64,000 nucleotides of DNA. It comes from Streptomyces sp. SCL15-4 (GTDB lineage: Bacteria > Actinomycetota > Actinomycetes > Streptomycetales > Streptomycetaceae). Numbering within the stretch: position 1 is the stretch's first letter; the number at the start of each line of letters is the position of its first letter. A program made the position numbers and the translations under genes. The notes below the pieces were generated by a model that was given only the letters and a program-made list of their open reading frames with translations, did no database searches and had not been told where the DNA came from. Positions 1 through 6,406 of this stretch are shown here, piece by piece. The stretch lies in contig NZ_JAOBTQ010000001.1 in NCBI RefSeq assembly GCF_033366695.1, positions 5,952,001 through 6,016,000 of the forward strand, written 5' to 3'.

Positions 1-1319
1 CAGAGGTACTTCTCGCCCTTGCCGACCGCCAGCGACGTGCCGCCGACCGCCGTCACCCACGCCGAGTTGGCCGGGGTGTCCACCTGCTTCGTACCGGTGT
101 TGGCGACCTCGTCGCCGTTGTCGCCGGAGGAGAAGTAGAAGCCGATGCCCTGCACCGCGCCGAGCTGGAAGACCTGGTCGTACGCGGCGGCGAGGTCCGG
201 CGTCTGGTTGGCCTCGATGTCGCCCCAGGAGTTGGAGACGATGTCGGCCAGGTGGTCGTCGACGATCTTGCCGAGGGAGTCCAGCAGGTCGTCGTCGTAG
301 CAGGAGGCCGCGCCGACGTACGTCACCTCGGCGTTCGGGGCCACCGCGTGGGCCGCCTCGACGTCGAGGGTCTCCTCGCCGTACCAGCCGGCCGCGCCGC
401 ACTCCTCGGTCTTGGTGTAGTTCTTCGGCAGCACCTGGTGCAGCTGGCCGGTCTTCCAGGCCGCGTCGCCGTTCTTCGCCGCGTACGTCGCGGCGTCGTA
501 GGCGATCGTCGGCGAGGCGTACGCGTCCGTGATCGCGACGCGGACCCCGCGGCCGGTGTACGTGCCCGCGCCGTACGCGGCGCGCAGCTGCTTGCCGGTG
601 TAGCCCTTGACCGCGTACGGGATCTTGCCGCCGTAGGCGTCCGGGAGCGTCGTGGCGAGCTTCGAGCCGTAGTACGAGGAGAACGGGCCGGAGCTCTTGA
701 ACACCGCGTCGGGAGGCGGGAGCTGGTCGGCGTGGCGCGCCTTGTGCGGTGCGCTGTCCAGGCCGGTGACCGTGAGGACGGCGCCCTTCAGGGAGGCGGG
801 GGCGGAGGCGGTCGCGGCCGGGGCGCGGTAGGTCTTCGAGCCCTTGGCGAAGTCGTGCAGCTGGGTGCCGAAGGCCTTCTCGGCGGCGGCCACGTCACCG
901 GAGACGGCGACGTAGCGCGGGGTGACCGCGGTGACGGTCAGGCCGGCCGACGTCAGCCAGGACTTGACGGCGGCGACCTGCGTCTTGGTGGCGCCGAAGC
1001 GGGCTTGGACCTTCTTGGCGCTCAGGTACTTGCCGTAGAGCGGCGAGGCGGGGTCGGACACCGCCTTGGCGTAGGCGGCGAGGCCGGCGGCGTCCCGGCC
1101 GGCCAGGTAGACGCGGGCCTTGACCCGGGCGCTGTCCGGGGTCGCGCCCTTGTCCGCCCGGGCCGTGGCCCACAGCGGCTTGGTGCCCTTCAGTACGGCC
1201 CGTGCGGGGCTGTCGGCGGCGTGCGCCGCCGGCATGCCCAGCGCCAGCGCGCCGGCGATCATCGGCAGTGTCGCTGCCATGCTCACACCGGCGCGTATGG
1301 TGGCGCGGTTGGATCTCAT
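1..1319 (-). CDS. Secreted sedolisin-type (S53) serine-carboxyl peptidase, C-terminus cut off by window edge
   Basis: Secreted protease precursor; 439 residues are visible and the 3' part lies outside the window. It starts with a basic stretch and a hydrophobic signal sequence ending near AAHA (about residue 35). Residues of about 45-200 look like the activation pro-domain of the kumamolisin family. The catalytic domain carries GEETLD (Glu315 and Asp319, the Glu/Asp pair spaced by four as in sedolisins) and SSGDNG, which should hold the oxyanion aspartate. The nucleophile SGTS motif would lie beyond the edge. The ATG at 1319 is preceded by AGGGGG. Family members are acid-active endopeptidases released outside the cell. 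Family is confident; substrate is unknown. Confidence 0.88.
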   Translation of the reverse strand, partial: MRSNRATIRAGVSMAATLPMIAGALALGMPAAHAADSPARAVLKGTKPLWATARADKGATPDSARVKARVYLAGRDAAGLAAYAKAVSDPASPLYGKYLSAKKVQARFGATKTQVAAVKSWLTSAGLTVTAVTPRYVAVSGDVAAAEKAFGTQLHDFAKGSKTYRAPAATASAPASLKGAVLTVTGLDSAPHKARHADQLPPPDAVFKSSGPFSSYYGSKLATTLPDAYGGKIPYAVKGYTGKQLRAAYGAGTYTGRGVRVAITDAYASPTIAYDAATYAAKNGDAAWKTGQLHQVLPKNYTKTEECGAAGWYGEETLDVEAAHAVAPNAEVTYVGAASCYDDDLLDSLGKIVDDHLADIVSNSWGDIEANQTPDLAAAYDQVFQLGAVQGIGFYFSSGDNGDEVANTGTKQVDTPANSAWVTAVGGTSLAVGKGEKYL

Positions 1320-1515
1320 AGAACCCCCTGCGATGCGGTTCGCATGCATGTAGTGGCTGGTGCGTCATGCGATCCGCGCCCGGTCCGCGGCGGTTCGGCC
1401 GCGCAATGGATCACACGCTGGGGGTCACTCTTGCGATGAACCGTTCATGCCAGGGGAACGTAGAAGTCAAGAGAAGCTCAAGGAGCGTTCGATTCCGACG
1501 ATTTGAGCCCTTGTG

Positions 1516-2148
1516 TCACGAACGGGGCCGTGCGCCCCGCTCCTTGAGCATCCCCGCCATCAGCTCGATCTCCGACCGCTGTGCCTCGACCATGCCCTGA
1601 GCGAGCCGCTTCTCCACTCCGACCGCGCACTTGGCGGCACAGCCCTCCGCCATGTGGACGCCGCCCTTGTGATGGGCCGTCATCAGCTGGAGGTAGAGGA
1701 CCTCCGCCTGCTTGCCGTTGAGCGACCGGAGCCTGTTCAGCTCGGTGTCGGTCGCCATGCCCGGCATCAGCGCGCCGTCCTCGCCGGGAGGCATGTCGCC
1801 CATGCCCATCCAGGTCATCGGCGGATCGGCCGACACCTTCGGCAGCCCCCACAGATCCAGCCAGCCCAGCATCATCCCGCGCTGGTTGGCCTGCGTCTGC
1901 GCGATGTCGTACGCGAGCCGCCGCACCTCCTCGTCCTTCGTGCGGTCCCGCACGATGTACGACATCTCGACGGCCTGCTGGTGGTGGACGGCCATGTCCC
2001 GCGCGAAGCCCGCGTCGGCGGACTCCGCTCCCGGCGTCCGCGTCTCGGGACCGCCGCCGTCCTGGGCGACCGCGTAGGTGATCGCGCCGGCCGCGACCAG
2101 CACCGCCGCCGCGGACCCGGCGACCCAGCCGAGAGAGCGCCGGCTCAC
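1516..2148 (-). CDS. DUF305 membrane-anchored protein
   Basis: 210 residues: one N-terminal hydrophobic anchor (about residues 7-25), then an exported DUF305 domain. Two His-rich motifs typical of the family are visible, AVHHQQAVEMS and TAHHKGGVHM, within a Met/His-rich context that in other DUF305 proteins has been linked to metal binding; the exact function is unknown. The GTG start overlaps the stop of the upstream DUF3105 gene as GTGA, so the two are translationally coupled. DUF305/DUF3105 pairs are common in actinobacteria. No enzymatic motif is seen. Confidence 0.85.
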   Translation of the reverse strand: MSRRSLGWVAGSAAAVLVAAGAITYAVAQDGGGPETRTPGAESADAGFARDMAVHHQQAVEMSYIVRDRTKDEEVRRLAYDIAQTQANQRGMMLGWLDLWGLPKVSADPPMTWMGMGDMPPGEDGALMPGMATDTELNRLRSLNGKQAEVLYLQLMTAHHKGGVHMAEGCAAKCAVGVEKRLAQGMVEAQRSEIELMAGMLKERGARPRS

Positions 2149-2822
2149 TTCACGACCCCGCCGGTGCACGAGGCGCCCGGCTCGGGCGTCTGCTTGCCCT
2201 GGACGTACTCGGCGAAGAACTTGTCCACTTCCGGGTCCTTGGCGCTCTTGACCGCCACCTGGTGGCCCCAGGCCGACAGCAGCAGCGGGGCGTCCTGCTT
2301 CTCGTACGGGCTGATCAGCGAGTACGGCGTGTTCTTCACCTTCGCCGCGAGCGCGTCGACGTCCGCCTTCGGCGCCTTGTCGGTGTACGTCACCCAGACC
2401 GCGCCGTGCTCCAGCGAGTGCACGGCGTTCTCCTCCGGCACCGGCGCGGTGTAGACGTCGCCGTTGCAGTTCAGCCACACCGGGTTGTGGTTGCCGCCGA
2501 CCGGCGGGTGCATCGGGTACGACACCTTGGTCGTGACGTGCGTCCGGGCCAGCTTGCCCGACCAGGTCCGCACCCCGTCCTTGCCGGTGGTGAAGTGCCC
2601 GGAGTCGCCGGAGCCCTTGGCGTCACCGCTCGCGGTGGAGTCCTTGTCGTCCGACTGACCGTTCACGAGCACCACGCCGCCGACGACGAGACCGGCGACG
2701 ACCACCACGCTGGCGGCGATGACGAGGATCCGGTTACGGCGTTCCCGGGCACGCTCGGCGCGCCGCATCTCGTCTATGCGCGCCTTGCGCGCCGCGGTGC
2801 TGTTGTTCTTGCCGGAGCCCAT
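2145..2822 (-). CDS. DUF3105 membrane protein
   Basis: 225 residues: a basic, Arg-rich cytoplasmic N-terminus, one transmembrane helix (about residues 34-57) and an exported domain with the DUF3105 signature HSLEHGAVWV and a conserved HPPVGGNHNPVWLNC stretch. Start ATG at 2822 was chosen because AAAGGA sits 8 bases upstream; a longer reading frame exists but lacks this. It is the first gene of a two-gene operon with the DUF305 gene and is divergent from nsrR across a 139-base gap containing an NsrR-type palindrome, so co-regulation by NsrR is possible but not shown. Molecular function is unknown. Confidence 0.85.
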   Translation of the reverse strand: MGSGKNNSTAARKARIDEMRRAERARERRNRILVIAASVVVVAGLVVGGVVLVNGQSDDKDSTASGDAKGSGDSGHFTTGKDGVRTWSGKLARTHVTTKVSYPMHPPVGGNHNPVWLNCNGDVYTAPVPEENAVHSLEHGAVWVTYTDKAPKADVDALAAKVKNTPYSLISPYEKQDAPLLLSAWGHQVAVKSAKDPEVDKFFAEYVQGKQTPEPGASCTGGVVK

Positions 2823-2923
2823 GAGACGTGTCCTTTTTGGAGAGGAGCGGGTGGGGACGGTGGGGCCCGCTGATCGTAATGCGGAAAAGGCCGGCTTCCG
2901 TAGGGACCGCACAGCACACGGAT

Positions 2924-2946
2924 AATTTGAAGCCAGGATGCGCATT
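2924..2946. promoter_or_regulatory. Probable NsrR operator in front of nsrR (autoregulation)
   Basis: Two 11-base half-sites separated by one base: AATTTGAAGCC, A, GGATGCGCATT. Each half matches the corresponding half of the near-perfect palindrome upstream of hmp (4642-4664) at 8 of 11 positions. It ends 15 bases before the nsrR start codon, where a bound repressor would block transcription. It also lies 101 bases upstream of the DUF3105 start. Confidence 0.65.
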
Positions 2947-2961
2947 ACCTACGCTCGCGGT

Positions 2962-3408
2962 ATGCGGCTGTTGCGCTCCACCGATCTGGCCCTGCGCGTC
3001 CTGATGCGACTCGCCGTCGCCGCCGACGCCACTCCCACCACGCGCCAGGTCGCCGCCGACATGGAAGTGCCCTATACGCATGCCGCGAAGGTGGTCGCCG
3101 AACTCCAGCACCTCGGCCTGGTCGACGCCCGCCGGGGCCGGGGCGGCGGGCTGGCGCTGACGGAGAAGGGGCGTACGGCGTCCGTGGGCGCGGTGGTGCG
3201 CACCTTCGAGGGCGAGGGCGACGTGGTGGACTGCGAGGGCACGCCGGCCTGCCCGCTGCGCTCCGGCTGCCGGCTGCGGGGCGCGCTGCGACGGGCCCAG
3301 GAGGCGTTCTTCGCCACCCTGGACCCGGTCACGATCTCCGACATCGTCACCGACCCGACCGGCCCCCTGCTGCTCGGTATCTCACGGGGGCCGGCGGAAC
3401 GGGACTGA
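2962..3408 (+). CDS. nsrR: NsrR, Rrf2-family nitric oxide-sensing iron-sulfur repressor
   Basis: 148-residue Rrf2-family regulator. The N-terminal winged helix-turn-helix includes VPYTHAAKVV and the wing RRGRGGGL. Three cysteines, Cys91, Cys97 and Cys103, in CEGTPACPLRSGC, are positioned to bind a [4Fe-4S] cluster, and Asp8 (STDLALR) matches the fourth ligand known in the Streptomyces coelicolor protein. NO destroys the cluster and relieves repression. Its stop is only 7 bases from the stop of the convergent hmp gene. A degenerate NsrR-type palindrome lies just upstream and a stronger one precedes hmp, fitting a small NO regulon. The ATG at 2962 was chosen because it places Asp8 correctly. 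Confidence 0.93.
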   Translation: MRLLRSTDLALRVLMRLAVAADATPTTRQVAADMEVPYTHAAKVVAELQHLGLVDARRGRGGGLALTEKGRTASVGAVVRTFEGEGDVVDCEGTPACPLRSGCRLRGALRRAQEAFFATLDPVTISDIVTDPTGPLLLGISRGPAERD

Positions 3409-3415
3409 GGCGTTC

Positions 3416-4600
3416 CTAGCCCCGCGCCAGCCACAGGTCGGGGCCGAAGACCTCGTAGTGGATGTCGGCCGGGGCCACGCCCTTCCCGATCAGCTGGGCG
3501 CGGACGGCGCGCATGAACGGCAGCGGGCCGCACAGGTACGCGCGCGTGCCGGGCCGTACGGCGAGGTCCGCCAGGTCGACCAGGCCGGTGCGGGTGCCGG
3601 GCTCGGCGTCCCGCTCGTAGAAGAAGCGCACGTCGGCGTCGGCCAGCTTGCCGGCGTAGGCGGTGTGGTCGGCGCGCAGGGCGTGGTCGGCGGGGGAGCG
3701 GTCGCCGTGCACGACGGTGACCGGGCCGCGGTGGCCGCCGGCGGCGAGGTCGGCCAGCATCGCGATCATCGGGGTCACGCCGATGCCCGCCGAGGCGAGC
3801 AGCAGCGGAGCGGTGTCACCGGCGTCCAGGACGAGGTCGCCGTACGGCTCGGACAGCTCCAGCACGTCGCCGGGCCGCACGTGCGCGTGCAGGTGGGCGG
3901 AGACCTCGCCGTCGGGGGTCGCGCCGCCGCGCACCCGCTTGACGCTGAACTGCCGCACCGACTCGGCCGGCGCCCCGGTCAGGCTGTACTGGCGGATCTG
4001 CCGGGCGCCGTCGGGCAGGGTGACGCCGACGGAGACGTACTGTCCGGCGCGGAAGGCCGTCACCGGGCCGCCGTCCGCCGGGCGCAGCCGGAAGGTGACG
4101 ACGTCCGCGGTCTCCTCGACCCGCTCGACCACCTCCCAGCGGCGCGGGCCGGGGCCGCCGCTCTCCTCGTAGAGCCGCTTCTCGACCGCGATGAGCGCGT
4201 TGGCCATCAGCCAGTAGACCTCGTCCCAGGCGGCGGCGACCTCGGGAGTCACGGCCTCGCCGAGGATCTCGGCGATCGCGGCGAAGAGGTGCTCGTGGAC
4301 CACCTGGTACTGCTCGGGCGCCACGCCCAGGGAGGCGTGCTTGTGGGCGATGCGGGCGAGCATCGCGTCCGGCCGCCGGTCGGGGTGCGCGACCAGGTGC
4401 GTGGCGAAGGCGGCGATGGAGCCGGCGAGGGCCTGCCGCTGGGTGCCGGCGGCCTGGTTGCCGCGGTTGAACAGGTCCCGCAGCAGCTCGGGGTGGGCGG
4501 CGAAGAGGCGGTCGTAGAACCGCTCGGTGATCTCGCCGATGGCCGCGCCGACGGCGGGCAGGGTGGCGCGGACGGTGGCTGCGGACTGTTCGGTCAGCAT
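3416..4600 (-). CDS. hmp: Flavohaemoglobin nitric oxide dioxygenase
   Basis: 394 residues, the usual length for Hmp. Globin domain at about 1-145 with proximal His88 (HKHASLG) and Tyr29 at the B10 position; FAD domain with RQYSLTG (203-209); NAD domain with GIGVTPM (272-278) and CGPLPFM. It converts NO and O2 to nitrate using NAD(P)H in the cytoplasm. Start ATG at 4600 follows a GAGGAG ribosome site; in-frame codons further upstream overlap the operator region. It is convergent with nsrR and preceded by a strong NsrR palindrome, so induction by NO is expected. Confidence 0.95.
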   Translation of the reverse strand: MLTEQSAATVRATLPAVGAAIGEITERFYDRLFAAHPELLRDLFNRGNQAAGTQRQALAGSIAAFATHLVAHPDRRPDAMLARIAHKHASLGVAPEQYQVVHEHLFAAIAEILGEAVTPEVAAAWDEVYWLMANALIAVEKRLYEESGGPGPRRWEVVERVEETADVVTFRLRPADGGPVTAFRAGQYVSVGVTLPDGARQIRQYSLTGAPAESVRQFSVKRVRGGATPDGEVSAHLHAHVRPGDVLELSEPYGDLVLDAGDTAPLLLASAGIGVTPMIAMLADLAAGGHRGPVTVVHGDRSPADHALRADHTAYAGKLADADVRFFYERDAEPGTRTGLVDLADLAVRPGTRAYLCGPLPFMRAVRAQLIGKGVAPADIHYEVFGPDLWLARG

Positions 4601-4641
4601 CGGGACTCCTCGGAGAACTCGGCTGATCATCACGGTAAGAA

Positions 4642-4664
4642 AATTGGCATCTGAGATGCAAATT
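4642..4664. promoter_or_regulatory. NsrR operator of hmp
   Basis: Inverted repeat AATTGGCATCT, G, AGATGCAAATT: the arms pair at 10 of 11 positions with a one-base centre, the 11-1-11 geometry known for NsrR sites. It is unusually AT-rich for this genome and lies 42-64 bases upstream of the hmp start. It matches the weaker site before nsrR. The rest of the 4601-4907 interval is the glnA2 leader, which holds one possible 34-codon ORF and no other clear feature. Confidence 0.82.
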
Positions 4665-4778
4665 AAACGGAGGTGGTGTCGGTCACGAGGGAAGCGGACC
4701 GGCCATTACGGATACCGGTGCGAGCAGGCAAGATGGGCGAGAGCGCAGTACACCCGCCGTACGAGAGGCGTTCAGCAC

Positions 4779-4883
4779 GTGGACGCGTCCGCGATCAAGG
4801 TCCGCAACGCGCGCGAAATGGTGTTGTGGTGGGATGCTCAGGTGCCCGACCGCCTCCCGCGGTATGGGGGACAGGCGGCCTGA
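4779..4883 (+). CDS. Possible 34-codon leader ORF upstream of glnA2
   Basis: A GTG-initiated reading frame encoding about 34 residues (begins VDASAIKVRNAREM, contains two adjacent tryptophans) ends 24 bases before the glnA2 start. AGAGGCG lies 8 bases before the GTG. It may be a leader peptide, an upstream extension of a transcribed leader, or chance; nothing in the sequence decides this. Confidence 0.25.
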   Translation: MDASAIKVRNAREMVLWWDAQVPDRLPRYGGQAA

Positions 4884-4907
4884 CCAGCAAGGATGGGGAA
4901 GCGGAAG

Positions 4908-6269
4908 ATGGACAAGCAGCAGGAGTTCGTGCTCCGGACGTTGGAGGAGCGCGACATCCGGTTCGTACGCCTGTGGTTCACGGACGTGCTGGGCTTCCTC
5001 AAGTCCGTCGCCGTGGCCCCCGCCGAACTGGAGCAGGCCTTCGACGAGGGCATCGGCTTCGACGGCTCCGCGATCGAGGGCTTCGCCCGGGTCTACGAGT
5101 CCGACATGATCGCCAAGCCGGACCCGGGTACCTTCCAGGTGCTGCCGTGGCGCGCGGAGACCCCCGGCACGGCCCGCATGTTCTGCGACATCCTCATGCC
5201 GGACGGCTCCCCGTCCTTCGCCGACCCGCGCTACGTCCTCAAGCGCGCCCTCGCCCGCACCTCCGACCTGGGCTTCACCTTCTACACCCACCCGGAGATC
5301 GAGTTCTTCCTGCTGAAGGACCGCCCGCTGGACGGCTCCCGCCCCACCCCGGCCGACAACTCCGGCTACTTCGACCACACCCCGACCAACGTCGGCATGG
5401 ACTTCCGCCGCCAGGCGATCACCATGCTGGAGTCGATGGGCATCTCGGTGGAGTTCTCCCACCACGAGGGCGCGCCCGGCCAGCAGGAGATCGACCTGCG
5501 CTACGCCGACGCGCTGTCCACCGCCGACAACATCATGACCTTCCGCCTGGTCATGAAGCAGGTGGCGCTGGAGCAAGGGGTCCAGGCGACGTTCATGCCG
5601 AAGCCGTTCTCCGAGCACCCGGGCTCCGGCATGCACACCCACCTGTCCCTCTTCGAGGGCGACCGGAACGCGTTCTACGAGTCCGGCGCGGAGTACCAGC
5701 TCTCCAAGGTCGGCCGCTCCTTCATCGCGGGCCTGCTCAGGCACGCGGCGGAGATCTCCGCGGTCACCAACCAGTGGGTGAACTCCTACAAGCGCATCTG
5801 GGGCGGCTCCGAGCGCACGGCGGGCGCCGGCGGCGAGGCCCCGTCGTACATCTGCTGGGGCCACAACAACCGCAGCGCCCTGGTCCGCGTCCCGATGTAC
5901 AAGCCCGGCAAGACCGGCTCGGCCCGGGTGGAGGTCCGCTCCCTGGACTCCGGCGCCAACCCCTACCTGGCCTACGCCGTCCTCCTCGCCGCCGGCCTGA
6001 AGGGCATCGAGGAGGGCTACGAACTCCCGCCGGGCGCCGAGGACGACGTCTGGGCCCTCTCCAACGCCGAGCGCCGCGCGATGGGCATCGAGCCCCTGCC
6101 GCAGAACCTCGGCGAGGCCCTGACCCTCATGGAGAGCAGCGACCTGGTCGCCGAGACCCTCGGCGAGCACGTCTTCGACTTCTTCCTCCGCAACAAGCGC
6201 CAGGAGTGGGAGGAGTACCGCAGCGAGGTCACCGCGTTCGAGCTGCGGAAGAACCTGCCGGTGCTGTAG
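4908..6269 (+). CDS. glnA2: Glutamine synthetase-like enzyme, GlnA2 type (probable gamma-glutamylpolyamine synthetase)
   Basis: 453-residue type I glutamine synthetase-fold protein with FDGSAIEG (Asp52), HPEIEFF, GSGMHTHLSL and NRSALVRVP motifs. The region equivalent to the adenylylation loop reads EDDVWALSNAERR, so the modified tyrosine (Tyr397 of the GlnA encoded at 47002-48411) is replaced by Trp382 and GlnE control is not expected. GlnA2/GlnA3-type paralogues of S. coelicolor have been reported to ligate glutamate to polyamines rather than to make glutamine; applying that here is inference. The ATG at 4908 is preferred over the ATG at 4893 because GGGGAAG is well placed for it. A terminator follows. 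Confidence 0.88.
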   Translation: MDKQQEFVLRTLEERDIRFVRLWFTDVLGFLKSVAVAPAELEQAFDEGIGFDGSAIEGFARVYESDMIAKPDPGTFQVLPWRAETPGTARMFCDILMPDGSPSFADPRYVLKRALARTSDLGFTFYTHPEIEFFLLKDRPLDGSRPTPADNSGYFDHTPTNVGMDFRRQAITMLESMGISVEFSHHEGAPGQQEIDLRYADALSTADNIMTFRLVMKQVALEQGVQATFMPKPFSEHPGSGMHTHLSLFEGDRNAFYESGAEYQLSKVGRSFIAGLLRHAAEISAVTNQWVNSYKRIWGGSERTAGAGGEAPSYICWGHNNRSALVRVPMYKPGKTGSARVEVRSLDSGANPYLAYAVLLAAGLKGIEEGYELPPGAEDDVWALSNAERRAMGIEPLPQNLGEALTLMESSDLVAETLGEHVFDFFLRNKRQEWEEYRSEVTAFELRKNLPVL

Positions 6270-6291
6270 GCGCCGCTTTCCGTTCCGAGCG

Positions 6292-6319
6292 GGGCCGACG
6301 GTCATCCGACCGCCGGCCC
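6292..6319 (+). terminator. Terminator after glnA2
   Basis: GGGCCGACGGTC and GACCGCCGGCCC form a 12-bp stem (one G-T pair) with a 4-base loop, followed by TTCTTC. It lies 22 bases after the glnA2 stop and separates it from the next gene. Confidence 0.7.
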
Positions 6320-6406
6320 TTCTTCGGCTCGGCCGTGTGCGAGGCGCCCGGCTGTCCCTCCCCGGCGGGCGTCACTATCATCCAGGCCCATCGTGGAGGG
6401 GGCTCT

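Noticed and set aside
4673..6406. Plus-strand frame open from 4673 continuously into the NTPase gene
   Set aside because: The first 578 codons are a GC-driven shadow of glnA2; the product is Arg/Pro-rich, and a clear ribosome site and domain start lie at 6407.
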